A stretch of 64,000 nt of DNA from JADKCZ01 sp963786945 (GTDB taxonomy: Bacteria > Myxococcota > Myxococcia > Myxococcales > Anaeromyxobacteraceae): NCBI GenBank assembly GCA_963786945.1, contig CAWBAO010000005.1, positions 496,001 to 560,000 of the forward strand. Reading direction: 5' to 3'. Made by a program: the position numbers and the translations under genes. Position 1 is the first letter of the stretch. Each line of letters begins with the position of its first letter. This document shows, in pieces, positions 1 through 10,528 of the stretch. The notes beneath the pieces were generated by a model, which was not told the DNA's origin, made no database searches, and saw nothing but the letters and a program-made list of their open reading frames with translations.

Positions 1-497
1 CGCGCCGCGCTGCGGGCCAGGTCGAAGACCGCCTGCATCGCCGGGGCCTTGGAGGCCAGGTCGTGGAGCCGGTGCTCCTTCTTGAGCGCCTTGCGGAGCA
101 CGGCGTTCTCCCTCACCAGCTCCTGCTGGGCCACGATCTTCTGCATCATCATGCTCAGCTCCTCGGGATCGAACGGCTTCACGAGGTAGTCGAAGGCCCC
201 CTGCTTCATGGCCGTCACCGCGGTGTCGACCGTGGCGTAGGCGGTCATGATCACCACCGCCAGGTCCGGCTGCAGCTTGCGGGCCTCGGCCTGGACGGTG
301 AGGCCGTCCATGCCCGGCATCTTCAGGTCGGCGATGAGGACGGAGAAGGGCTGGACCCGGAGCCGCGCCAGGGCGGAGGGGCCGTCGGCGGCCTGCTCGA
401 CGGTGTAGCCGTCCTTGTCCAGCCAGCCGGCCAGCGACTCACGGACAATCTCCTCGTCGTCGACCACCAGGATGCGGACGCGCTCATTCGAGGCCAT
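1..497 (-). CDS. NtrC-family response regulator, N-terminal part (cut by window edge)
   Basis: The visible 165 residues form a CheY-like receiver: an acidic pair at residues 13-14 (VVDDEE), phospho-acceptor Asp57 in LIADLKMPGMDG, a Thr in MITAYAT and Lys in VKPFDP. A linker follows, then the start of what looks like a sigma-54 AAA+ domain (APAMQAVFDLARSAA), where the window ends. Regulators of this family are phosphorylated by a histidine kinase and activate sigma-54 promoters. The ATG at 497 overlaps the end of the archaemetzincin gene by 14 bases, and a sensor kinase lies just beyond, so the three genes look like one minus-strand operon. ATPase and DNA-binding parts are outside the window, so the sigma-54 role is inferred from the linker and domain onset. 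Confidence 0.85.
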   Translation of the reverse strand, partial: MASNERVRILVVDDEEIVRESLAGWLDKDGYTVEQAADGPSALARLRVQPFSVLIADLKMPGMDGLTVQAEARKLQPDLAVVIMTAYATVDTAVTAMKQGAFDYLVKPFDPEELSMMMQKIVAQQELVRENAVLRKALKKEHRLHDLASKAPAMQAVFDLARSAA

Positions 498-1032
498 GAG
501 GACTCCTCCCCGGCTCGCTGAGCCGGCGGCGACAGCGTGGACAGAGCTCGACGGACTTCTCGTCGACGTCGCGGACGCCGGCGGCGCGGCTCATGACGCA
601 GCGGGGGACGTTGCAGTGGACCAGGCCGTAGGCGTGGCCCAGCTCGTGCACGGCCTCCTTGACCACCCGCTCGGTGAAGCGGCGCTCGCCGTGCAGGTCG
701 AGGTCCTCGCGGAGGCGGGCGGTGGAGGCCACCGCCACGCGGCCGCCGAGCTGCGCCTCGCCGAACACGTAGGTGAGGATGGGGATGAAGAGGTCCTGGT
801 CGGTGAGCCCGAGCACCTTGCCCCCGGGCGGCGCGGTCTCCAGCAGCCAGGCCAGCACCTTGCCGGAGGCGTGCTGCCGCCGCTTCGGGTCGAGGGTGTC
901 GCGCGGCCGGCCGGCCGGGTCCCAGCGGACCACCGGCACGCCGTAGGCGCGCTCCAGCTCGTAGCGCACCCGCTCCATCACGGCGGGGGCCATCTCGCGC
1001 TCCCCAATCCAGCAGATGGAGATGGGATCCAT
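484..1032 (-). CDS. amzA: Archaemetzincin family zinc metalloprotease
   Basis: The 182-residue protein carries the archaemetzincin signature: HELGHAYGLVHC, then four residues and CVM, then a C-terminal CPRC. In this family the three histidines bind catalytic zinc, the Met forms the Met-turn and the cysteines bind a second zinc. Archaemetzincins are small cytosolic peptidases with poorly known substrates. The ATG at 1032 (MDPISICWIG) is preferred because it lies 7 bases after the upstream kinase gene; longer readings would run into that gene. Its 3' end overlaps the following response-regulator gene. A soluble protease between a sensor kinase and a regulator is unusual and suggests proteolysis is part of, or controlled by, the same signalling output; that is inference. 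Confidence 0.88.
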   Translation of the reverse strand: MDPISICWIGEREMAPAVMERVRYELERAYGVPVVRWDPAGRPRDTLDPKRRQHASGKVLAWLLETAPPGGKVLGLTDQDLFIPILTYVFGEAQLGGRVAVASTARLREDLDLHGERRFTERVVKEAVHELGHAYGLVHCNVPRCVMSRAAGVRDVDEKSVELCPRCRRRLSEPGRSPHGLE

Positions 1033-1039
1033 GCCCAGG

Positions 1040-2680
1040 TCACCGCCCCGCGTCCTCGTCGGCCGGGGGCAGCGCCGGGAGGCGGATGGCGACCCGGGTG
1101 CCTCGTCCGGGCTCGCTGCCGACCACGAGCCGCCCGCCGTGGCGGACGGCGATGGCATGGGCCTGCGCCAGCCCGAGGCCAGCGCCGGCCGTGGCCGAGA
1201 AGTCGGGCTCGAAGACGCGCTCCAGCCGGTCCGGCGGGAGCGCCGGCCCCGAGTCGCCGACGGCGATCTCGACCTCGCGGCCGTCGGCGGCCGGGCCGGT
1301 CTCGACCGTGAGCTGGCCGCCGTCCGGCATGGCGCCGAAGGCGCGGAGCAGCGCGTCGAGCACCGCCTGCCGGAGCTGGGCGCGGTCGGCCATCACCGTG
1401 GAGGTCGGGCTGCTGCGCCGGACCACCTCGATTCCCTGCAGCTTCGCCTCGGAGGTGGCCAGCTCCAGCGCCTCGTCGACCACCGAGTCGATGCCGAGCA
1501 GCTGGGCCGAGAAGGGGCGTTCGCGCGAGAAGTCGAGCACCCGCACCACCACCTCCCCGGCCCGTTCGGCCTCCCGCTCCACCAGCCGGAGATCGTGGGC
1601 CAGCCGGACCCGGTCGGCGTCGGGGAGGGGGCCGGCCTCGAGGGAGCGGGCGCCGTTGCGGGCGATGGTGAGGATGCCGGAGAGCGGGCTGCCGAGGCGG
1701 TGGCCGATGGCGGCCGAGAACCGCCCCAGGGCGGCCAGGGTCTCGCCCCGTGCCAGCTGCTCGCGGGACTCGGTGAGCGCCCGGGTGCGGGCCTCGACCT
1801 TGCGCTCGAGCTCCTGGTTGAGGGCATCCAGCTCCCCGCGGGTGGACCGCAGCGAGCGGACCATCTCGCCGAAGGAGGCCGCCAGCAGGCCCAGCTCGCC
1901 GCCGAAGTCGGGCGCCGCCGGCTGCTCCAGGTCCTGCTGGGCGACGCGGCGGGTGGCCGCCACCAGGGCGGCCACCGGCCGGACCAGCTGGCGCCGCGTC
2001 AACCACCAGAAGGCGAGCCCCAGCCCGGCGGCGACCACCGCGGCCACCACCATCGAGCTCCACCGGAAGGCCGCCAGCCGGGCGTCGGCGGCGGCCAGGG
2101 TGCGATCGACGGTCAGCAGCCCGAGCAGCCGGGTGGCCGTGGGGTGGACGTGGCAGCCGGCGGCGGCGCAGGCCGCCTGGTTGGGCATGGGGGCGACCAG
2201 CTGGAGCACGCGCTGCCCCCCCACCTGCTCGACGCTGCGGCGCCCCTCGAGGCCCGGGGCGCGCCCCGCGCCGGCGGTGTGGCAGACCACGCAATGAGGC
2301 CCGCGAGGGTCGAGCGTCCGGCCGGTCTCGGCGGCGTCGGTGGAGAAGGCGACGCGTCCGCCGTGGTCGAGGAGCCGGATCCGCTCGACGCCGGGCTGCC
2401 GCCCGATGTCCTCGAGGATGCGGTAGGCGTCGTCGCGGCGATCGAGCAGCATGGCGCGGTAGATGGCGTTGGCCGCGGTCTGCGCCACCAGGTCCGACTC
2501 CTCCGCCGCCTGCTGCACCACGAACCGCTCGAAGCGGAGCTCGGCGACGAAGAAGGCCGCCACGATCACCAGCCCGGCCAGGGTGGTGAAGAGGAGGAGC
2601 TTGGAGGAGAGCCGGTCGCGCCAGCGGAGCTCGTACCCCAGATCGGCCGCAGGGCCGGGTGGCGTTTCGGTGGTCGCCAT
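1040..2680 (-). CDS. Membrane sensor histidine kinase with two haem-type motifs, degenerate catalytic core
   Basis: The 546-residue protein has TM helix 1 at about 28-48, a periplasmic domain with CVVCH at 130-134 and a wider CAAAGCH at 171-177, TM helix 2 at about 209-227, a HAMP-like segment, a coiled coil, an H-box (His327 in GHRLGSPL) and an ATPase-like domain ending in a normal G2 box (GAGLGLAQ). The two Cys-His motifs suggest covalent haem, hence redox, NO or CO sensing. The core is odd: the N-box reads LRQAVLDALLRAFGAM, with Asp442 and Arg446 where active kinases have Asn, and the G1 box is DSGPALP instead of DxGxG. ATP/Mg binding may be impaired. The ATG at 2680 follows GGGGAGAGG. It heads an operon with archaemetzincin and an NtrC-type regulator. 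Confidence 0.85.
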   Translation of the reverse strand: MATTETPPGPAADLGYELRWRDRLSSKLLLFTTLAGLVIVAAFFVAELRFERFVVQQAAEESDLVAQTAANAIYRAMLLDRRDDAYRILEDIGRQPGVERIRLLDHGGRVAFSTDAAETGRTLDPRGPHCVVCHTAGAGRAPGLEGRRSVEQVGGQRVLQLVAPMPNQAACAAAGCHVHPTATRLLGLLTVDRTLAAADARLAAFRWSSMVVAAVVAAGLGLAFWWLTRRQLVRPVAALVAATRRVAQQDLEQPAAPDFGGELGLLAASFGEMVRSLRSTRGELDALNQELERKVEARTRALTESREQLARGETLAALGRFSAAIGHRLGSPLSGILTIARNGARSLEAGPLPDADRVRLAHDLRLVEREAERAGEVVVRVLDFSRERPFSAQLLGIDSVVDEALELATSEAKLQGIEVVRRSSPTSTVMADRAQLRQAVLDALLRAFGAMPDGGQLTVETGPAADGREVEIAVGDSGPALPPDRLERVFEPDFSATAGAGLGLAQAHAIAVRHGGRLVVGSEPGRGTRVAIRLPALPPADEDAGR

Positions 2681-2903
2681 GAGGCCTCTCCCCCTGAAGC
2701 GTGATCGAGCGCGAGCCTCCGCGACGGATACGCGGCCGCGCGGTGAATACTTGGACATCATCGTTCATTTTTTCCACATGGGACCTTGCGTCACGTTGGC
2801 GCACGCGCGCTCCTGTCGCACCTTCTGCGGGGCGGGCAGCGGCGGGCGCCCGGATGCTTGACGGCCCCCCGCCCAGGGGTTTCACTCGACGGCTGGAGAC
2901 GCG

Positions 2904-4589
2904 ATGGCGCAGCCGACGACGCCGGGTGGAGCCCCGCCCAACGAAGCCCCCTCCGCCGCGCCGCTCGCCACCAGCGGGCCGGGCGCGGTGGCGGCGCAGT
3001 TCGTCTCCGCGCTCTCCAAGGCGGCCCGCTCCTTCACGCTCTACGCGCCGACCAACGCCGTGGTCCGCCAGTTCCTCGCCGACTACCAGGCCCGCGCCGC
3101 CGCGGCCACCGGGGGCGGCGACCTGGTCCTGGACGTCCACCCGTTCGAGCTGGTGCGGGATGGAGAGGTGGTCTACCGCGAGGAGGACCGCGAGCGCTCG
3201 CTGGCCTTCCGGCTCTTCCGCGACGGGGTGCGGCGGCTCACCTTCCGGCCCGGCGTGCCGTGGAGCGAGCTGCTCGCCTTCCTGGAGATCCTGGCGGTGC
3301 GCTACGTCGGCGTCCGGCAGCAGGAGGACGACGTGATCACGCTGCTGCGCAAGGGCGAGTTCCAGGGGATCGGCTTCTCCGCCGTGGAGGGGTTCACCCC
3401 GGAGGAGGACAACCCCGAGCCCGAGGGGGTGCGCCGCGCCCGCGGCGAGGGAGCCCGCGCGCCGGCCGGCTTCGACGCGCCGTTCCCGCTGCTCCCGCCG
3501 CCCGGGCCCATCGCCTGGCGCGAGGTGCCGGCGGAGGCCCTGGCCTCGCTGCGCGCCTCCGAAGGGCCGGAACGGCTGGCCGCCGATGCCATGCGGCTGG
3601 CCGGGTTCCTGCTGGCGGAGGCCGGTCGCGGCCTGGTGCCGGCGCGCGAGCTGCTGGCCTTCCTGGTGGAAGTGCGGGACTTCTTCATCGCCGACGCCGC
3701 GCTGGCGCCCCTGGCCGACCTGGCGGAGCTGGTGGGGCGGGCCCCGCCCGGCGAGCTGCGAGACGAGCTGGTCCGGGCGCTGGGCGACCCGCGGCTGCTC
3801 GACGCGATGCTGGCCGCGGTGCCAGCCGGCGCCGCGCAGCTGCCGCCGGAGGCCGTGCGGCTGGTGCCGCTGGTCTCGGCCAAGGCCGCCCTCGACCTGC
3901 TGGCGAACGAGGCCGACGAGGGACGCCGACGGATCCTGGCCCTGGTCGTGGAGGCCCGCCTCCCGGCCGACGCCGCCGCCGTCGTGGAGCGGCTGGCCAG
4001 CCTCGACGCCAGGGCGGCGCGCACCCTGGTCCAGTCCATCGGGGCCAGGGCGCCCGGCTTCACCGCGGCGGCCGCGGCGGTGCTGCTGGACCACCCCGAC
4101 GAGCACCTGCAGGTGGCCGCGCTGCAGGCGCTGGAGGCGGCCAGCGGCGAGGTCCCGGTGCCGCGGCTGCTGCGGCTCCTCCAGGCGCCCCGCGAGTCGG
4201 TGCGCATCGGCGCGGCCAACGTGCTGGCGCGCAGCGGGAAGGCGGCCGCCTTCCAGCCCATCGAGGAGGCGCTGCTCGGCCGCAAGGAGTGCTCGATGGC
4301 CGAGGCCGGCGCGCTCGGCGCGGCCCTGGCCCGGCTCGACCCCCGCCGGGCCGCTCCACTCTTCGCCGAGTGGCTCAAGCCGCGCCGCGGGCTGATGAAG
4401 GCGTTCACCGGCTCCGGGCGGGAGGAGGGGCTCCGCGCCGCCGCCGCCTCCGGGCTGGCCGCCCACCCGGCCCCCGAGGCCCTGGCGCAGCTCGAGGCGC
4501 TGGCCAAGGGGGCCGAGGACGAGGGCCTCCGGCGCCACTGCCTCTCGCTGCTGGCGCGGCGCCGACGCCAGGGAGCCCCGCATGGATGA
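2904..4589 (+). CDS. HEAT-repeat protein of unknown function
   Basis: The 561-residue soluble protein has no signal peptide or membrane helix. Residues about 28-150 form a mixed alpha/beta domain that resembles the N-terminal part of the next gene product (LYAPTNAVVRQFL here, HSPDNRAFDAPV there; GDLVLDVHPFELVRDG here, VNLVMVEDQVYLND there). A low-complexity Glu/Pro linker lies near 170-200. From about 210 to 550 it is repeated Ala/Leu-rich helix pairs of HEAT or PBS-lyase type, for example EHLQVAALQALEAAS and ESVRIGAANVLARSG. HEAT arrays usually mediate protein contacts. The ATG at 2904 opens the frame after a 223-base gap, and the stop overlaps the HD-domain gene by 8 bases, implying translational coupling. 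No catalytic motif is visible. Confidence 0.75.
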   Translation: MAQPTTPGGAPPNEAPSAAPLATSGPGAVAAQFVSALSKAARSFTLYAPTNAVVRQFLADYQARAAAATGGGDLVLDVHPFELVRDGEVVYREEDRERSLAFRLFRDGVRRLTFRPGVPWSELLAFLEILAVRYVGVRQQEDDVITLLRKGEFQGIGFSAVEGFTPEEDNPEPEGVRRARGEGARAPAGFDAPFPLLPPPGPIAWREVPAEALASLRASEGPERLAADAMRLAGFLLAEAGRGLVPARELLAFLVEVRDFFIADAALAPLADLAELVGRAPPGELRDELVRALGDPRLLDAMLAAVPAGAAQLPPEAVRLVPLVSAKAALDLLANEADEGRRRILALVVEARLPADAAAVVERLASLDARAARTLVQSIGARAPGFTAAAAAVLLDHPDEHLQVAALQALEAASGEVPVPRLLRLLQAPRESVRIGAANVLARSGKAAAFQPIEEALLGRKECSMAEAGALGAALARLDPRRAAPLFAEWLKPRRGLMKAFTGSGREEGLRAAAASGLAAHPAPEALAQLEALAKGAEDEGLRRHCLSLLARRRRQGAPHG

Positions 4590-5928
4590 TCTCGACCGGG
4601 CGCAGTCCAGCCTGGGCCGCGCCCTCGGCCGCGCCCGCGCCGGGGAGGACCGCGAGCTGGCGCAGAAGGTCCGGGAGGGGGGCGAGCAGCTGGTCCAGCT
4701 GCTGGCCGGCCTGCTCAAGCTGAGCCGGGTCCACAGCCCGGACAACCGGGCCTTCGACGCACCGGTGGCCGAGCTGGCGCGCCTGCTGGCGGAGCTGGGC
4801 GAGGCGCTCGGCACCGTGAACCTGGTGATGGTGGAGGACCAGGTCTACCTGAACGACATCCGCGTCCGCACCGACCACCGGCCCGGGTCCGGCGGCCTCG
4901 GGGCCGAGCTGAGGCGCCACAACACGGGCGGGCTGGTGCTCTACTCGCCGCTCACCGGCCCGCAGATCCGCGCCCTGGTGAAGGGCCTGGCCGGCCCGCC
5001 CGCCGCGGAGTGGCCACGCGGCACGCTCGGCCAGTGGCTGGTGGAGCAGGGGCTGGGCGCGGTCGAGCTGCACGGCATCCACAGGTTCCAGGAGGTCCGC
5101 GCCGACCAGGCGCCGCCGGCCCGGTCGCCGGAGCAGATCCTCAGGCAGCTGGTCGACCTGGCCAGCGAGAGCTGGGACCACCTCGCCGCCGGGCGCATGC
5201 TCAATCCGCTCCCCATCCGGCGCGCGGTGGCGGAGGCGCTCGAGTCGGGCCTCGAGGCGCCCGCCTTCTGGCTGGGCTTCCCCGACTGCCCGCCGCACGC
5301 CGCCCACGCCGTCGAGGTGGCGATGCTGGCCATGCTGGTGGGCAAGGCGGCCGGCTTCTCCGCCGCGGTCCTGCAGGACCTCGGCATCGCCGGGCTGGTC
5401 CACGACGTGGGCTACCTGGCGCCCACGGTCGGGGAGGGGCCCGCGGGGCTGGCGCGCCACCCCGTCGAGGGGGCGCGCCTGGTGCTGCGGCAGCGCGGCT
5501 TCTCCGAGGCCAAGCTGCGCCGGCTCCGCGCCGTGCTGGAGCACCACCGCGACCAGGCCGACCCCGCCGGCCCGCCCTCGGCGGCCGGCGCGGTGCTGCG
5601 GCTGGCGGAGGACTACGCCAACGTCGTCCGGCTCTACGGGGCCAGGGTGGCCCGGGCCGACGCGCTCGGGGCCATGCTCAAGGCCGGCGGCCGCCTCTAC
5701 CACCCGGCCCTGGTGCAGGCCATGGTCAACGCGCTGGGCCGGTATCCTCCCGGCACGCTGGTCGAGCTCGCGGACGGCGGGCTGGGGCGGGCGGCGGCGC
5801 CGGCGCGCGGTCCGGACCTCTGGGATCGACCGCTGGTGAAGCGGCTCGACCCGAAGAGCAGGCTGCCGACCGGGGCGCTGGTCGACACCTTCCGGGACGG
5901 GCCGATTCGCCGTGCCCTGGCCGGGTGA
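4582..5928 (+). CDS. Degenerate HD-GYP-type phosphohydrolase domain protein
   Basis: The 448-residue protein has an N-terminal domain (about 30-140) related to that of the preceding HEAT protein and a C-terminal HD domain. Visible metal-binding features are HD at 274-275 (GLVHDVGYLAP), His293 in RHPVEGARL and a His pair at 321-322 (EHHRDQ). HD-GYP enzymes hydrolyse cyclic di-GMP, but the diagnostic HHExxDGxGYP here is HHRDQADPAGPP, so the GYP signature is lost. It could be a divergent phosphodiesterase, a nucleotide sensor or an inactive scaffold. The start lies inside the end of the HEAT gene. A hairpin directly after the stop probably ends this two-gene unit. Confidence 0.72.
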   Translation: MDDLDRAQSSLGRALGRARAGEDRELAQKVREGGEQLVQLLAGLLKLSRVHSPDNRAFDAPVAELARLLAELGEALGTVNLVMVEDQVYLNDIRVRTDHRPGSGGLGAELRRHNTGGLVLYSPLTGPQIRALVKGLAGPPAAEWPRGTLGQWLVEQGLGAVELHGIHRFQEVRADQAPPARSPEQILRQLVDLASESWDHLAAGRMLNPLPIRRAVAEALESGLEAPAFWLGFPDCPPHAAHAVEVAMLAMLVGKAAGFSAAVLQDLGIAGLVHDVGYLAPTVGEGPAGLARHPVEGARLVLRQRGFSEAKLRRLRAVLEHHRDQADPAGPPSAAGAVLRLAEDYANVVRLYGARVARADALGAMLKAGGRLYHPALVQAMVNALGRYPPGTLVELADGGLGRAAAPARGPDLWDRPLVKRLDPKSRLPTGALVDTFRDGPIRRALAG

Positions 5929-5967
5929 CCGGAGGCGTGGGTCGACCTCCCACCGTGGGCCCTCCGG
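5929..5967 (+). terminator. Possible hairpin terminator after the HD-domain gene
   Basis: Outer arms CCGGAGG (5929-5935) and CCTCCGG (5961-5967) enclose an inner GTGGG/CCCAC stem (5937-5941 with 5949-5953). The hairpin starts on the base after the stop codon. There is no T-run, so it is only a candidate. Confidence 0.45.
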
Positions 5968-6074
5968 CCGCGCAAGCGGTGCGCGCCGTCCTGTCCGGAC
6001 GCAGCTTTCGCGACGCCAACCCCAGGGATTCCGGGGGGGACGTCACGGCACGCCGCGTGCTTCATCGCAGGCCG

Positions 6075-6383
6075 ATGGTCCAGTTCGAGTCCGAGGCCCG
6101 GGAGTTCCTGCTGAAGCGCCGGCTCCGACTGCGGCGGCAGTCGGGCGCGCTGTCGCCGGCCGCCGGGAGCCACTGGTTCGACACCGAGGCGGTCCCCGCG
6201 CCGGCCGGCGAGGAGACCCGCCGCGAGCTGGCCGAGATCGACGCCGCGCTCCAGCGCATCGAGCAGGGCTCCTACGGCACCTGCCTGGCGTGCGGAGGGC
6301 CCATGGGGCTGCAGCGCATGCGAGCCATCCCCGAGGCGCGCTACTGCGTCGGCTGCAGCGGCCAGCTCCACGGCGTCGAGTAG
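6075..6383 (+). CDS. DksA/TraR-family zinc-finger protein
   Basis: This 102-residue protein has a helical N-terminus and a C-terminal C4 zinc finger (CLACGG ... YCVGC) of DksA/TraR type. It is preceded by the family's usual ...RIEQGSYGTC lead-in. Such proteins enter the RNA polymerase secondary channel and modulate transcription, often with ppGpp. It is shorter than DksA (about 150 residues) and lacks an obvious acidic coiled-coil tip, so it is better called a DksA/TraR-like regulator. The ATG at 6075 (MVQFES) is chosen because residues upstream in this frame look non-coding. It stands alone between the HD-domain gene and the radical SAM gene. Confidence 0.8.
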   Translation: MVQFESEAREFLLKRRLRLRRQSGALSPAAGSHWFDTEAVPAPAGEETRRELAEIDAALQRIEQGSYGTCLACGGPMGLQRMRAIPEARYCVGCSGQLHGVE

Positions 6384-6437
6384 CGCGCCCACCGCCGCTG
6401 GCGCCGGCGGCGGCCTCCTGATATCACCGGCTCGCCC

Positions 6438-7096
6438 GTGGCCACCCCGCCCACCCCGCCGCCCGTCCTCGCCTATCCGCTCGGCGACGCCCTCTACCTC
6501 AACGTCACCAGCGCCTGCACGCTGGCCTGCGTCTTCTGCCCGAAGATCAGCGACGACGACTTCAAGGTGGGCGGCTTCGACCTGCGGCTCAGGGGGAATC
6601 CGGACCTCGAGGCCGTCTGGGCGGCGGTCCAGGCCGCGGGGCTGGAGGGGCGCAGCGAGGTGGTCTTCACCGGCTTCGGCGAGCCGACCCGCCGGCTCGA
6701 CGCGGTGCTGGAGCTCACGCGCCGGCTCAAGGCGGCCGGGGTGAGGCGGGTCCGGCTCGACACCGACGGGCTGGCCAGCCTGCGGGAGGGACGGGACGTG
6801 ACCGCCCGAGCTGGCCGCGGCCGGGCTCGACGCGGTCTCGGTGTCGCTCAACGCCGCCGACGCCGCCACCTACGCCCGGCTCTGCCCGAGCCAGTACGGC
6901 GAGGCCGCCTACCCGGCGGTGAAGGCCTTCATCCGCGCCGCGGTGGCCCACCTGCCGGAGGTCACGGCCAGCGTGGTGGGCGTGGAAGGGCTCTCGGAGG
7001 CCGAGTGCCGGCGGCGTGGCCGAGGAGCTCGGCGCCCGCTTCAAGTGGCGCCCGTTCGGGCGAATCGGCAGGCATCCAGTCCCCCGTTCGGGCTAG
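6438..7096 (+). CDS. TatD-associated radical SAM protein (frame broken twice)
   Basis: The first frame has a radical SAM cluster motif, CTLACVFC (CX3CX2C), then VVFTGFGEPTRRLD and RRVRLDTDGLASL. Near 6795 the coding frame moves by +1 and continues as DAVSVSLNAADAATYARLC and VAHLPEVTASVVGVEG. Near 7013 it moves +1 again and ends VAEELGARFKWRPFGRIG. Joined, this gives about 218 residues, matching the short radical SAM family that usually accompanies a TatD-type nuclease; here a TatD homologue lies 50 kb away. The substrate is unknown. Both breaks are single extra bases, like those elsewhere in the window, so the gene is probably intact in the organism. True decay cannot be excluded from the sequence alone. 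Confidence 0.78.
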
Positions 7097-7231
7097 CTCG
7101 GATCCCGGGTCGCGCAAAGTCCTGAGCCCTTTCGATCTCCGACACATCGGAGGGTGCTGGATTTTCCTGGCTGGAAGGGGCATAGAACCGTCCATCACGC
7201 AGTCTTTGCGCATAGAAGGCGGTGCGGCGGA

Positions 7232-8662
<1,431 letters not shown>

Positions 8663-9797
8663 GGCGCCTCCTCGAGCCGGGGCAGCCGCAGCAGGAAGCG
8701 CGCGCCGCCGCCCTCGGCGGTCTCCGCCGAGATGGTCCCGCCGTGCTGCGCCACGATGGCGTGGACGATGGAGAGCCCGAGGCCCGAGCCCCTGGCCTTG
8801 GTGGTGAAGAAGGGCTCGAAGATCCGGTCGCGCACCGCGGCCGGCACGCCCGGCCCGGTGTCGTCGATGGCCACCACGGCGCGCGGCCCGCGCTCCCCCA
8901 GCGACGGATCGGGCGGCTCGGCCGCGCAGCGCACCCGCACCCGGCCGCCGTCGGGGGTGGCCTCCATGGCGTTGAGCGTCAGGTTGACCAGCACCTGCCG
9001 CAGCCGCTCCTCCTCGCCGGCCACGGGCGTGCTCCCCGGCTCGTCGGGGAGCTCCCGCTCCAGCCGGATGTCCCGCCGCTCCGCCTCGCCGGCCAGCAGG
9101 TCGAGCACCCGCGACACCACCTGGCACAGGTCCACCGGCCGGGGCACGAACTCGCGCGGCCGGGCGAACTGGAGGAAGTCCTCGAGGATGTGGTCGAGGC
9201 GGCGGATCTCGTCCTTCACCAGCACCAGCGGCTCGAGCAGCGGGCCCTGCAGGTCGCCCGGCAGCCGCTGGACGCGGCGCTCCAGCACGGTGAGCTGCAG
9301 CAGGGCGGCGTTGAGCGGGTTGCGGATCTCGTGGGAGAGGCCGGCGGTCATGGTGCCGACCGCGGCCAGCTTCTCGGCCATCTGGGCCTTGTGCGCCAGC
9401 GCCTGCTTCTCGCCGTGCAGGCGGACCTGCCGCATGGCCTGCTCCACCGTCACCAGCAGCTCCTGGGTGGCGCACGGCTTGACCAGGTAGGCGCAGGCCC
9501 CGGCCCGCACCGCCGCCACGGCCGACTCCAGGGTGGCGAAGCCGGTCAGCAGCACCACCTCGCCGTTCGGGCTCAGCTCCTTGAGCCGGGGCGCCAGCTC
9601 GGTCCCGTCGCCGTCGGGGAGCTTGAGGTCCACCAGCGCCACGTCGAACCCCTCGGCGGCCGGCGCCAGGGCGGCGGCGCAGGTGCCGGCCGAGCGGACG
9701 GCGTAGCCGGCCTCCTCGAGGATCTCGGCGAGGTTCTCCACCAGGGCGCGGTTGTCGTCGACCAGCAGGACCCGCGGCCGGCGCGGCGCGGGCTCCC

Positions 9798-10508
9798 TCA
9801 TGTCGGCCCGCCGGGCTGGGAGGCGTGGAGCCGGTCGACGGCGGCCAGCAGGGCCGCGGTGTCGAAGGGCTTGCGGAAGAAGGCGGGGCCGCCCCCGGCC
9901 GGGCCGGCGTGCACCCCGGTCATGATCAGCATGGGCAGGCCGGGGAACCTCTGGCCGAGCCGGCGCATGGCCTCGCCGTCGGGGCCGCCCGGGACCCGCA
10001 GGTCGACCAGGGCGCAGAAGGGGCGCACCGGGCCGAGCCGCTCGGTCTCCAGCACCGAGGCGGCGGTGACGGCGGCGTAGCCGCGGCTCCGCAGCGCCTC
10101 GCAGAGGTTGTCGGAGAGCCGCTGGTCGTCCTCGATCACCGCCACCAGCCCGTCGCGCCGGGCCGCCCCCAGCAGCTCGAGCAGCGCACCGATGGGCACC
10201 GGCTTCCCCAGCACCGCCAGCAGCCCCTCGCGCCGCGCCGCCTCCAGCGCGTCGTCCGCGACGTGGGCGGTGATCACCAGCGCCGCCAGCCCCGGGTCGA
10301 GGCGCCGCACCTCGTGGACCACCTGGGCGCCTCCCATCTGGGGCATCCGCATGTCGGTGAGCAGCGCCTGGTAGCGGGATTGGCCGACCAGGGCCAGCGC
10401 CTCGGCGCCGTCGGCGGCGAGGTCGACCTCGTCGCCCGCGTCCCGGATGATCTCGGCGAGGTTCTCGGCGAACTCCCGGTTGTCGTCGACGATGAGGTAG
10501 CGGCGCAT
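9798..10508 (-). CDS. Tandem double-receiver response regulator
   Basis: The 236-residue protein consists of two receivers and no output domain. Phospho-acceptors are Asp52 (LLTDMRMPQMGG) and Asp169 (CALVDLRVPGG); Lys102 and a C-terminal FRKPF Lys complete the sites. The same two positions are reported as phosphorylation sites in the cognate regulator of AfGcHK, the globin-coupled kinase of Anaeromyxobacter sp. Fw109-5, so this is very probably its orthologue. Without an output domain it likely acts by protein contact or phosphotransfer. It starts 20 bases after the globin-kinase stop and overlaps the next gene by 4 bases. Confidence 0.9.
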   Translation of the reverse strand: MRRYLIVDDNREFAENLAEIIRDAGDEVDLAADGAEALALVGQSRYQALLTDMRMPQMGGAQVVHEVRRLDPGLAALVITAHVADDALEAARREGLLAVLGKPVPIGALLELLGAARRDGLVAVIEDDQRLSDNLCEALRSRGYAAVTAASVLETERLGPVRPFCALVDLRVPGGPDGEAMRRLGQRFPGLPMLIMTGVHAGPAGGGPAFFRKPFDTAALLAAVDRLHASQPGGPT

Positions 10509-10528
10509 GGGTGGGGACCGTGGACCGC

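Noticed and set aside
978..4814. Very long open frame on the minus strand (over 1200 codons) across the kinase and HEAT genes
   Set aside because: It is Arg/Gly/Pro/His-rich without any domain and lies antisense or out of frame to clear genes; high GC removes stop codons from shadow frames.
6438..7096. Radical SAM gene as a pseudogene
   Set aside because: Two +1 breaks would suggest decay, but the same error type recurs in essential-looking genes; the codons on either side remain well conserved.
7097..7231. Sigma-54 promoter ahead of the NtrC-type regulator
   Set aside because: The closest TGG...GC pair has the wrong spacing by one base and poor flanks.
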